Source of the DNA: Flavobacteriales bacterium
GTDB lineage: Bacteria; Bacteroidota; Bacteroidia; Flavobacteriales_G; JALEGO01
Assembly: GCA_020631045.1 (NCBI GenBank)
Contig: JAHDHZ010000005.1
Span: 1-39,730, forward strand
Length of the DNA: 39,730 nucleotides
Direction: 5' to 3'
Part shown: positions 17,302-25,489 of the stretch, in pieces
How the letters are laid out: each line of letters starts with the position of its first letter
Position numbering within the stretch: position 1 is the first letter of the stretch
Program-made: the position numbers and the translations under genes
Notes under the pieces: generated by a model
The model's input: only the letters and a program-made list of their open reading frames with translations
What the model was told of the DNA's origin: nothing
Databases searched by the model: none

Positions 17302-18291
17302 GTGCAAACTGCTATCGTTATACTGAATTACAATGGACTAGACTATTTGAAGAAATTTTTGCCAAAAGTTTTAAAATTTAGTGAGAGTGCTTCGGTAGTC
17401 GTTATTGACAATGCCTCAACAGATGCTTCGGTTGATTTTTTGAAAGAACAAAATGACATTCAGTTGGTTGAATTGTCAAAAAACTATGGTTTTGCGGGTG
17501 GATACAATCAAGGCTTAAAACACCTCACCGCTCAGCATTATATTTTACTCAATTCAGATGTTTTAGTGATCAAAGGGTGGATAGACCCCATGATTGAGCT
17601 TTTGAATTCTAGAGAAGATATAGCAATTGTACAGCCTAAAATATTGAGCTATCATGAGCCTGAAAAATTTGAACACGCCGGTGCAGCAGGAGGATTTGTT
17701 GATTTTTTAGGATATCCTTTTTGTCGCGGTAGAGTATTAGGTCATACCGAAAAAGATGATGGACAATACGATGATCAAGTGGAGATTTTTTGGGCAACAG
17801 GAGCTTGTTTTGCCATTAAAGCAGATGTCTTTCATGATTTGGGTGGATTTGACAATGCTTTTTTTGCACATATGGAAGAAATTGATTTGTGTTGGAGGGC
17901 TCAACAAAAAGGGCATAAGTGCATGTACACTTCAAAGAGTCATGTTTTTCACATTGGTGGAGGAACTCTTGAAATGAATAATCCTTTCAAGGTTTATTTA
18001 AACTTTAGAAACAATTTATGCATGTTGCTCAAAAATGCAGGTTTCACTACATTACTTTGGTTGTTGCCATTACGTATGCTTTTGGATGGATTGGCAGCTC
18101 TAAAATTTATCTCAGAAGGTAAGTTCAAAGCAGCTTTAAAAGTCTTGCATGCTCATCTGTCTTTTTATTATTTGTTTCCCAGTATGTTTAAGAAAAGAGT
18201 AGTTTCAAGCAAGAAGGTTAGATTGTTTGAAAAATCAATCATTTTAAATTTTTACTTGAGAAATAATAAGACTTTTCGGGCGCTTAAATAG
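17302..18291 (+). CDS. Family-2 glycosyltransferase (rhamnosyltransferase-like)
   Basis: A 329-residue GT-A fold enzyme. The N-terminus reads TAIVILNYNGLDYLKKFLP, then VVIDNASTDASVDFL (nucleotide binding), HYILLNSDVLV (DxD-type region), and ATGACFAIKADVFHDLGGFDNAFFAHMEEIDLCWRA, typical of the GT2 group that adds rhamnose or related sugars to cell-surface polysaccharides. The C-terminal third has hydrophobic stretches (TLLWLLPLRMLLDGLAAL) that may sit on the membrane. GTG at 17302 begins the first beta strand directly, and no ATG is available. The gene is divergent from the metzincin and overlaps the next convergent gene by eight bases. Confidence 0.9.
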   Translation: MQTAIVILNYNGLDYLKKFLPKVLKFSESASVVVIDNASTDASVDFLKEQNDIQLVELSKNYGFAGGYNQGLKHLTAQHYILLNSDVLVIKGWIDPMIELLNSREDIAIVQPKILSYHEPEKFEHAGAAGGFVDFLGYPFCRGRVLGHTEKDDGQYDDQVEIFWATGACFAIKADVFHDLGGFDNAFFAHMEEIDLCWRAQQKGHKCMYTSKSHVFHIGGGTLEMNNPFKVYLNFRNNLCMLLKNAGFTTLLWLLPLRMLLDGLAALKFISEGKFKAALKVLHAHLSFYYLFPSMFKKRVVSSKKVRLFEKSIILNFYLRNNKTFRALK

Positions 18292-20023
18292 CTTCTAGTA
18301 AACCATACTCATATTCATTCTCAAGGTATTTATACAGAGATATGCTCTTTATATAAATTGGGGAGCTTTCAGGATTGTACACATAGACTTTTAATTGGTA
18401 TTCATCTAATGCGTTATTTTCTTTGATGCGGTCTTTTGTTTTAAGGCTTAAGAATAATGTTTGAGTTGATAGGGTTGAGTCGGTGGTTTTAAGATCTAGA
18501 CTTTTATAAAGAACAGATTCGTTTTTATGCAGAAGCTCCATCACGAAATGTACTTTTTTTGATGTTTGGTCAAATTCTATCTTACCGATCAATTCTTCAT
18601 GCCTATTGTTTAGTATTTCTCCTAAATTAAAGGCATAAGTATAGTCATATAGATTTGAGCTGCTTGCATGAACTTCAATACTTTTAAATTCTTGCAAGAG
18701 TAGTTTTTTAGAAACAGAATCGTTGCTAAGTCTGTAGGTTGAAAAGGTAAATCCTTTATTTATTTGCTCAATAGAATTAAAGTACTGGCTTGTAAAAAGT
18801 ACTTTGTCTAAAGAAATTTTAGAAAGTATCAAACCCTGCTTTTGTGTTTTGTTGATCTGTTTTAGCCATTCTTGTGGTTTAAGTTTTTTATCATAAGTAG
18901 AGTTGGAGGGTTTTTTAAGATACCTATTTACATATAAAGGATTTGCTGCATGTATCACTTGTTCAAGCCCTTCATTAAAGGTATTTAAACTGTAATGCAC
19001 TTCATTTTTAAGCAATTGAAAATGCTTTCTATGCATGAAAAGCATGTATAGATTTAAAGTTAAAATCGCTATGCAAGTGATGTAATCTAAAGTTGTACGT
19101 GTTGAGAGCAATAGTCCTATGAAAAATAAAAATGGTGGCAGTGAAAAAAACAAAACAGAGTGCTGCAATAAGGGCTTAAAGTAAACTGAATAGGCAAATC
19201 CAACCAAGATCGGTAGTATAAACAAGAGGCACAACAAGAGGCTTTTGTAGAGAGTACTTTTTTTAATTGATGCATCTTGAAATACTTTGTACAAGACCAG
19301 AGCGATCAGTATAAAGTAAGCAGCAGAAAAATGAAAGATGTATTGAATGTGCCTTGAAAAAAAAGAAAAACTAGGTGCATCAAGCCAAGAAAGGCCTTTA
19401 GTTTCTAAGTGGGCAAGTGTAATGCTTAAGTGGGGAATAAAAAGCAAAGCAATCATTAAATTGATTAAACAAAAAGCAGTAAGTCTTTTGTGTTTAAGTG
19501 CCTGAATGAGATAAACAAAAGAAATCAGACAAAAGAAAAGAGCAGAGAAATAATGGGTATACAAACTCAAGGTCCCAAGTAAAATCCAAATGATTTGTAT
19601 TGATCTTTTTTTAGTTTTAGTTATTGAGTACAGTAAATGAAGCAAACCTAAACTTAAGATGATGCCAATAGCATAAGGCCTAGCCCAACAAGAATAAGTT
19701 AACGGAAATTGTAAGGTCGCAAAAAAACATAAGGCGATCAGACTTGCAGATTTGCTGATGTATTTTTTTGCAGCAGCGTAAAATAAAAAAAGACTTAGAA
19801 TTGAGCAGATGAAAAAAGGGAGTCGAATGGCAATCAAAGACTCACCAAAAAAAGAGCTTATTATGTAGAGCAAGGTTTGAACCAGGGCAGGGTGGCCATC
19901 TGGTTTGATGCCATATTCGATCAGTTCTGAAAATGCATCAACATCAAGCCTACTCAAAGCACTGAGTTCGTCATGAGAAAAAGGAGTGAAAAAACAGCTG
20001 TAAAACCTCAAGACCACACCCAC
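18284..20023 (-). CDS. GT-C membrane glycosyltransferase (GT39/ArnT-like)
   Basis: A polytopic membrane protein of at least 579 residues. Near the N-terminus are FSHDELSALSRL and KPDGHPALVQTLLY, matching the acidic first-loop motifs of GT-C enzymes that use lipid-linked sugar donors. Many hydrophobic segments fill residues about 60-350, followed by a soluble C-terminal domain with no known motif. The shown start is GTG at 20023, but it cuts into the first membrane helix. The frame stays open upstream through KKINTHTGIFCIIVLVG, back to a stop near 20090, without any ATG, GTG or TTG, so a rare ATT or ATC start (for example at 20071, touching the tsaD stop) is possible. It is the last gene of the PUR-alpha, proline dehydrogenase, tsaD run. 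The sugar and acceptor are unknown. Confidence 0.8.
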   Translation of the reverse strand: MGVVLRFYSCFFTPFSHDELSALSRLDVDAFSELIEYGIKPDGHPALVQTLLYIISSFFGESLIAIRLPFFICSILSLFLFYAAAKKYISKSASLIALCFFATLQFPLTYSCWARPYAIGIILSLGLLHLLYSITKTKKRSIQIIWILLGTLSLYTHYFSALFFCLISFVYLIQALKHKRLTAFCLINLMIALLFIPHLSITLAHLETKGLSWLDAPSFSFFSRHIQYIFHFSAAYFILIALVLYKVFQDASIKKSTLYKSLLLCLLFILPILVGFAYSVYFKPLLQHSVLFFSLPPFLFFIGLLLSTRTTLDYITCIAILTLNLYMLFMHRKHFQLLKNEVHYSLNTFNEGLEQVIHAANPLYVNRYLKKPSNSTYDKKLKPQEWLKQINKTQKQGLILSKISLDKVLFTSQYFNSIEQINKGFTFSTYRLSNDSVSKKLLLQEFKSIEVHASSSNLYDYTYAFNLGEILNNRHEELIGKIEFDQTSKKVHFVMELLHKNESVLYKSLDLKTTDSTLSTQTLFLSLKTKDRIKENNALDEYQLKVYVYNPESSPIYIKSISLYKYLENEYEYGLLEAI

Positions 20024-20066
20024 TAAAACAATGATGCAAAAAATGCCAGTATGCGTATTGATCTTT

Positions 20067-21077
20067 TTAATACAATCTGGCTTTAGCTGTCACACTTAAG
20101 TCGTCTTGATGGCCTTGTAAATATTTCAAATACCCAGCAATGGCAATCATAGCACCATTGTCAGTGCAATACTGAATTTTTGGGTAATAAGTGCGCAGGT
20201 TCTTTTGATGGGCCCATTGATCGACAAGAACTCTTAAATATGAGTTGGCAGATACTCCTCCTGCTAAGGCGATGTCTTTGATGTTGTAATCTTTAGCTGC
20301 TTTTTTAATTTTTAATAAAAGCATTTTGCAAATGGCATGCTGTGCGCTGGCGCAAATATCTGCCATGTGCTGCTCGATAAACCCTTTGGGTTGTTTATCT
20401 AAGAAATACATTACAGCGGTTTTAATTCCGCTAAAGCTAAAGGCATATTCATCTAAATTCGTAATTGGAAAATCAAATGCTAGCGGATTCCCTTTTTTGG
20501 CCATTTTATCTATTAAAGGCCCTCCAGGATAGCCAAGCTTCAACATTTTCGCGATTTTATCAAAGGCTTCTCCTGCAGCGTCATCTCTTGTTGAGCCAAT
20601 GATTTTAGTGTCAAAGTAATCTTTCACATGTACAATTTGAGTATGTCCTCCTGAAACAGTCAAACATAAAAAAGGGAATGACGGAGCCCTAAGCTCTTGG
20701 TTGGGTTCTTTGATAAAATGAGCAAGAATATGACCTTGCATGTGATCTATTCCGATAAGTGGTTTGTTCAGCGCAAGAGCGAGGCCTTTGGCAAAAGAAG
20801 TGCCAACATGCAATGACCCTAGCAGTCCAGGCCCTTTTGTGAAGGCGATTAAATCGATGTGCTCGATGCTGAGCTGCGCTTTTTCAAGTGCTTGATCCAG
20901 TGTGGGTAAAATATTTGCTTGATGTGCTCTAGAGGCTAGTTCAGGTACAACCCCTCCATAGTCATTGTGAATTTTTTGTGATGCTGTTAAGTTGGTTTGC
21001 ACCTCATTGTCAATAAATACAGCAACAGAGGTGTCGTCACAAGATGATTCTATGCCTAGGGTAACAATTTTAGTCAC
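20067..21077 (-). CDS. tsaD: tRNA N6-threonylcarbamoyladenosine synthase subunit TsaD
   Basis: A 336-residue ASKHA-fold protein that transfers threonylcarbamoyl to A37 of ANN-decoding tRNAs, with TsaB and TsaE. Motifs: GIESSCDDTSVAVF at the N-terminus, the metal-binding HMQGHILAH, VSGGHTQIV, STRDDAAGEAFDKIAKML and LAGGVSANSYLR. The start is GTG at 21077, overlapping the proline dehydrogenase stop by eight bases, so translation is probably coupled. Length is standard. Confidence 0.96.
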   Translation of the reverse strand: MTKIVTLGIESSCDDTSVAVFIDNEVQTNLTASQKIHNDYGGVVPELASRAHQANILPTLDQALEKAQLSIEHIDLIAFTKGPGLLGSLHVGTSFAKGLALALNKPLIGIDHMQGHILAHFIKEPNQELRAPSFPFLCLTVSGGHTQIVHVKDYFDTKIIGSTRDDAAGEAFDKIAKMLKLGYPGGPLIDKMAKKGNPLAFDFPITNLDEYAFSFSGIKTAVMYFLDKQPKGFIEQHMADICASAQHAICKMLLLKIKKAAKDYNIKDIALAGGVSANSYLRVLVDQWAHQKNLRTYYPKIQYCTDNGAMIAIAGYLKYLQGHQDDLSVTAKARLY

Positions 21078-22242
21078 GTGTTCTTCTATTAAGCTCTTTT
21101 TGAATCAGTGTTCTTTCTTGGCTCATTTGACCTGTAATGGCTGAGTTTTCATCAGCCCTTCTTTTTAGGTAAGGAATGGTTTGCTCAACAGGGCCAATAG
21201 GCAGGTATTTACTGACATTATACTGGTGCTTTGCAAGGTTAAACGAAAGGTGATCGCCCATGCCATAAAGTTGAGAAAACCAGATTTTAGTATTCGACTT
21301 TTCAATTTTATGAAGGTGCATTTCTTTGGCGGCAAGCTCGATACTTTTTTGGTTATGCGTACCCAAACAGATTTCAAAATCTTTAAGATGTTTGATACAG
21401 TATTCTACGGCTTGATTGTACTGCTTATCTGTATGTGTTTTTGAATCACACAAAACATGTTGAGTGTTGTTTTGCTGAGCATACAAAGCTTCTTTTTCAA
21501 TGTAGGCTCCTCTTACCAACTTTACTCCTAAGACCTTATGTTCTTTTTTAAATTTTTCGTGCAGTGCTTTTAAATAATCTAATCGATCTTTTCTATACAA
21601 TTGAATGGTTGTAAAGACAATGGCTTTAGAGCTGTTGTATTTGAGCATGTATTGCTCGCATATTTGATCAATAGCACCTTGTATCCAACTCTCTTCAGCA
21701 TCTACATAAACAGGCTTATTTAGCTTTTGAGCAGTTTCAAAAATTGAGGTGAGCCTATGGTGTAGGTTTTTTAAGGCTTGCTGTTCTGAAGTACTAAGTG
21801 TGTGGCCGAAATTAATTTTTTCTAGCAATTGGTTAGAAATCAGGCCACTAATTTTAATACAAGCAACAGGAATCAAGATATTGTCTTTAGAGAGTTCAAG
21901 CAATTCGATGACTTTATCTTGTACTTGCTGATAGCTTTCTTCAGATTCAGTCCCTTCTACAGAATAATCTAAGATCGTGTGTACATTGTATTTTCCTAAA
22001 TGCTCAATGACAGGTATAAACTCAGATTCAATTTCACCACCAACAAATTGTTTAAAAATGGTTTTTTTAATGATCCATTTTACAAACGGAAATCGAATTG
22101 ACAATAAGACTTGAGAAAGCTTTGCAAAAAAGTTGCCAGCACTTTTGTACTCTAAAAATTTAAATAAGTAGTTGGCAAATCGCAGTTCACCATTTGACTT
22201 GTGCCTGAAAGCGACTTCAGTATTTGAAAAATCAACCTTCAA
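21070..22242 (-). CDS. Proline dehydrogenase
   Basis: A 390-residue FAD enzyme that oxidises proline to pyrroline-5-carboxylate, the monofunctional form without a P5C dehydrogenase domain. Visible family motifs: VYVDAEESWIQGAID, QLYRKDRLDYL, GVKLVRGAYIEKE, LGTHNQKS, LYGMGDHLSF, and YLPIGPVEQTIPYLKRRADEN near the C-terminus, where the RRxxEN residues hold the substrate. It sits 14 bases after the PUR-alpha gene and overlaps tsaD, forming one reverse-strand transcript. Confidence 0.94.
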   Translation of the reverse strand: MKVDFSNTEVAFRHKSNGELRFANYLFKFLEYKSAGNFFAKLSQVLLSIRFPFVKWIIKKTIFKQFVGGEIESEFIPVIEHLGKYNVHTILDYSVEGTESEESYQQVQDKVIELLELSKDNILIPVACIKISGLISNQLLEKINFGHTLSTSEQQALKNLHHRLTSIFETAQKLNKPVYVDAEESWIQGAIDQICEQYMLKYNSSKAIVFTTIQLYRKDRLDYLKALHEKFKKEHKVLGVKLVRGAYIEKEALYAQQNNTQHVLCDSKTHTDKQYNQAVEYCIKHLKDFEICLGTHNQKSIELAAKEMHLHKIEKSNTKIWFSQLYGMGDHLSFNLAKHQYNVSKYLPIGPVEQTIPYLKRRADENSAITGQMSQERTLIQKELNRRTRD

Positions 22243-22256
22243 AATAAGAACTTGTT

Positions 22257-22580
22257 TTAAGCTTCTTTGTTGTAGTCTATGCCTGAAAGGTTGTCAGAGA
22301 TATTTTCAGCCATTGTATGGCCTGAGGCATTATTTAACTCAACAATCTTTTGAATGGCATCAGAAAGAGCACCAGTAAACTTTTCAAAATCTTCTTTATA
22401 CAAAAAGATTTTGTGTTTTTGATAATGAAAGGTTCCATCATCATTATACTTTCTTTTGCTTTCTGTCATGGTCAGGTAATGTTCTTCTCCTCTAGTCTTT
22501 CTTACATCGAAAAAGTAGGTTCTTTTACCTGCTCTTACTGCGTTTGAATATATTTCTTCTCGATCAGCGTAATCCTCCAT
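22257..22580 (-). CDS. PUR-alpha-like nucleic-acid-binding protein (DUF3276)
   Basis: A 107-residue protein of the PUR family. The pattern SNAVRAGKRTYFFDVRKTRGEEHYLTMTESKR followed by FHYQKHKIFLYKEDFEKFTGAL matches the bacterial single-PUR-repeat proteins, which bind single-stranded DNA or RNA (BpuR of Borrelia is the best known). It is common in Bacteroidota. Its target here is unknown. It leads the run PUR-alpha, proline dehydrogenase, tsaD, GT-C. Confidence 0.88.
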   Translation of the reverse strand: MEDYADREEIYSNAVRAGKRTYFFDVRKTRGEEHYLTMTESKRKYNDDGTFHYQKHKIFLYKEDFEKFTGALSDAIQKIVELNNASGHTMAENISDNLSGIDYNKEA

Positions 22581-22675
22581 CTTTAATTCAAATTATGAAT
22601 ATAAATTTAATAAAAAAAGATCAAAAACACCCTATTGATTTGCCTTGTCCGCTCAGAAGCCTTTGAGCCCGGCCT

Positions 22676-24424
22676 TTAGATTTGTTGTTTGTGATAAAGG
22701 TCTTGATAAAACCCTTTTGTTTTAATTAACTGCTCATGTGTGCCTTGTTGCACAATGCGACCTTCATCAAGAGTAATGATACAATCTGCATGCCGCACTG
22801 TAGATACTCTTTGAGCTATGATGATGCATGTTTTCTCTTTAGTCAAAGTTTTAATATTTTGTGTGATTTGATGTTCAGTTTCTGTGTCAACCGCTGAGAG
22901 ACAGTCATCTAAGATTAAAATATCTGCATCTTTAATCAGTGCTCTGGCAATAGAGATGCGTTGTTTTTGCCCTCCAGATAAATTCACACCTCGCTCTCCG
23001 AGCAAGGTTTGGTATTGGTCTTTAAGTTGTTTTATATTCTCATCAACACAGGCTTGTTGGGCAGCCCAGACAATTTCTTGATTCGTATATGATCTTTTGA
23101 GTCCGAACACGATATTCTGAGCAATGGTTTGAGAAAACAAAAACACATCTTGGTTGACCATAGCAATGTGATCTCTGAGTTGAAAAAGATTAATACTTGA
23201 AATGTTTTTCTGATCGATTTCAATGGTTCCTTCAGTGCAATCATACATTCTGCTGATTAAGGAGGCTAGGCTTGACTTACCAGAGCCAGTTTTGCCAACA
23301 ATACCAATGGTAGATCCTTTTGAAATCGTTAAGTTAATTTTTTTAAGCGCCTCAATGCCTGTATCTTGATATTTAAGCGAAACATTGTTGAGTTTGATGT
23401 CTCCAAAATTATATTGTTGAGCATTTTTTTGATTGACAATTTCTGGGTTAATTTTTAAGAAATAATCAATACGCTTATAAGAAGCTAAAGCTCTTTGGGT
23501 GAGTGAGGTGACCCATCCCAGAGAAGCTACTGGCCAGGTAAGCATATTGACATAAATGACAAATTCTGCAATGTTACCTGTTGAAACTTTACCCTCCGCA
23601 CAAAGCCTTCCTCCAATATAAATCGTCAAAATAGTACTCAATCCAATCAAAAGAATCATAAAGGGATGAAACAACGCATTGGTTTTTGCCAAAGAAAGAG
23701 AAGCAGAATAATAAGCTTGATTTTGATCTGTGAATTTAGACTTCATATAACTTGAGGTGTCAAATGATTTGATCACTCGAATGCCAGAAAAACTCTCTTG
23801 AGTATTGGTAGAAAGCCCAGCCAATTTAATTTGAACTTGCTCACTTTTTTGATGAATAGTTTTACTTACATAGTAAATTAAAAGTGCAAGAAAAGGCAAA
23901 GGGAGCAAAGTGTATAAAGTCAGTTCAATACTGATGCTAAGCATGGTGGCAATGACCAGAATAAATAAAACAGTAAGGTTCATCGAATACATAATGGCAG
24001 GGCCAAAATACATGCGAACTTTTGAAACATCTTCACCAATTCTACTCATCAAATCACCCGTGTTGTGTTTTTTGTAAAAAGATCTACTTAACTGTTGATA
24101 CTGCTCGTAAATGGTATTTTTGATGTCATATTCAATTTTTCGTGAGGCAACTATGATGGTTTGTCGAGTTAAGAAAAGAAAAAATCCATTGACTAGAGCA
24201 GCACCTACAATCATTAACGCGTAGTTGGTTATTTCTTTATAAATAGCTGAACTGTTTGATAGATGAGCAGTTTCTAAGGCTTGTTTTACCTCATCAAAAG
24301 CTTGGCTGATAAATCTGGCCGGAAAAATCGCGAAAATCTTAGAGAGTACAATAAACAGAAAACCTGCTAGAATGTACCATTTATAGGGTTTTAAAAACTG
24401 ATTTAACTGTATGAAATGCTTCAT
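22676..24424 (-). CDS. ABC exporter, fused membrane and ATPase domains
   Basis: A 582-residue half-transporter: six membrane helices in residues about 15-310, then the ATPase domain with Walker A GIVGKTGSGKSS, Q-loop MVNQDVFLFSQ, signature LSGGQKQRISIARAL and Walker B ILILDDCLSAVD. Asp507 stands where the catalytic Glu normally is (LDD rather than LDE). In the exporter family this change marks the non-canonical partner of heterodimers such as TM287/288, yet only one half-transporter is present here. Substrate unknown, probably lipid or drug. It is divergent from nusB, an arrangement I recall from other flavobacteria. Confidence 0.92.
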   Translation of the reverse strand: MKHFIQLNQFLKPYKWYILAGFLFIVLSKIFAIFPARFISQAFDEVKQALETAHLSNSSAIYKEITNYALMIVGAALVNGFFLFLTRQTIIVASRKIEYDIKNTIYEQYQQLSRSFYKKHNTGDLMSRIGEDVSKVRMYFGPAIMYSMNLTVLFILVIATMLSISIELTLYTLLPLPFLALLIYYVSKTIHQKSEQVQIKLAGLSTNTQESFSGIRVIKSFDTSSYMKSKFTDQNQAYYSASLSLAKTNALFHPFMILLIGLSTILTIYIGGRLCAEGKVSTGNIAEFVIYVNMLTWPVASLGWVTSLTQRALASYKRIDYFLKINPEIVNQKNAQQYNFGDIKLNNVSLKYQDTGIEALKKINLTISKGSTIGIVGKTGSGKSSLASLISRMYDCTEGTIEIDQKNISSINLFQLRDHIAMVNQDVFLFSQTIAQNIVFGLKRSYTNQEIVWAAQQACVDENIKQLKDQYQTLLGERGVNLSGGQKQRISIARALIKDADILILDDCLSAVDTETEHQITQNIKTLTKEKTCIIIAQRVSTVRHADCIITLDEGRIVQQGTHEQLIKTKGFYQDLYHKQQI

Positions 24425-24494
24425 TTTCTAAGGGCAGTAAAAATACTAAAATAAAAGAGGTATAAAAAACTTGATTTAGATACTTGTTCGTCTT

Positions 24495-24502
24495 TATATT
24501 TG
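24495..24502 (+). promoter_or_regulatory. Promoter of nusB
   Basis: TATATTTG is an exact -7 match. TTG at 24471-24473 stands 21 bases upstream, a fitting -33 element. The leader is about 12 bases. Confidence 0.6.
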
Positions 24503-24519
24503 CCCCTCAGTTCATTTGC

Positions 24520-25467
24520 ATGCTTACAAGAAGACACATACGTATTAAGGTTTTTCAGACATTGTATTCTTTTTTTCAAAATGATAAAAAGCAACTTGAT
24601 GTCATTCAAAAAAATGTATTAAATAGCTGCAATCAAATTCAGCATTTGTATGTTATGATTCTATCTGTTTTTGTAGAGGTATTACATCACAGTAGAATAC
24701 AGATTGAAAAAAATAAGCAAAAGCGTTTGCCTACAGAGCAGGATTTGAATCCGAATTTAAAGTTTGTCAACAACAAGCTCTTAAAGTTGATCGAAGAGAA
24801 TACTACACTTAAGAAAGTGAGAGATGTTAAAAAAATCAACTGGTTGGGCCACCATGGTGAGTTGATTCGAAATTTTTATAGAACGCTCATCATAAGTGAT
24901 GCCTACAAGAATTATATGCAAGAGCAGAGTGATGATTTTGAGCAAGATAGAGCAATTATTTTGTATTTATTTGAGCAAATTATAGCTACCTCTGAGCCTC
25001 TGTATGCTATTACTGATGAACAAAATATGTATTGGCACGATGATATCGACTTTGTAAATACTTTGATATTCAATACACTAAGTATTGTGAATGTGACCAA
25101 TAAAGAGAGTTTTTTGGTGCCGCTTGCTGCCTTTAAATCTGAACAAGACGAGCAATTTTTTAAGAAGCTTTTAAAACACAGTTTAAGCCTAGAAGAGCAA
25201 TCTGTAAAAGACATTAAAGCTTTGGCAGACAACTGGGATTATGATCGCATTGCTTTGAGCGATAGAATATTGATGATGATGGCTTTTACAGAATTTCAAA
25301 AGTTTGATTCGATTCCGACCAAAGCGTCTATCAATGAGTATTTAGATTTAGCAAAGCTTTACAGCACTGAAAAAAGTCATGTGTTTTTAAACGGAATCTT
25401 AGATAAAGCAACTAAAAAAATGAAGTCTGAGAATCGTTTGTTAAAACATGGTAGAGGTTTGTTGTAA
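24520..25467 (+). CDS. nusB: Transcription antitermination factor NusB (long form)
   Basis: A 315-residue protein. ATG at 24520 is chosen because MLTRRHIRIKVFQTLYSFFQ is the typical Bacteroidota NusB start; upstream frame sequence covers the promoter. The C-terminal NusB fold reads WDYDRIALSDRILMMMAFTEF, PTKASINEYLDLAKLYSTEKSHVFLNGILDK. Enterobacterial NusB is about 140 residues; the long middle region here is usual in this phylum. NusB binds boxA RNA with S10 in rRNA antitermination. Confidence 0.92.
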   Translation: MLTRRHIRIKVFQTLYSFFQNDKKQLDVIQKNVLNSCNQIQHLYVMILSVFVEVLHHSRIQIEKNKQKRLPTEQDLNPNLKFVNNKLLKLIEENTTLKKVRDVKKINWLGHHGELIRNFYRTLIISDAYKNYMQEQSDDFEQDRAIILYLFEQIIATSEPLYAITDEQNMYWHDDIDFVNTLIFNTLSIVNVTNKESFLVPLAAFKSEQDEQFFKKLLKHSLSLEEQSVKDIKALADNWDYDRIALSDRILMMMAFTEFQKFDSIPTKASINEYLDLAKLYSTEKSHVFLNGILDKATKKMKSENRLLKHGRGLL

Positions 25468-25489
25468 ACTTCTTTCTTTACTGGATATG

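Noticed and set aside
17248-17307. Longer N-terminus for the metzincin protein
   Set aside because: It would overlap the start of the divergent glycosyltransferase and place charged, non-signal residues before a good signal peptide; an intermediate ATG at 17286 cannot be fully excluded.
22651-22668. Stem-loop GCTCAGA/TTTGAGC after the ABC exporter gene
   Set aside because: Seven pairs including one wobble, with no T tract directly after it on either strand; it may stop transcription weakly, but I cannot support a terminator call.
24421-24519. Leader peptide or RNA element before nusB
   Set aside because: The space is fully explained by divergent promoter sequence; no conserved structure or short frame is visible.
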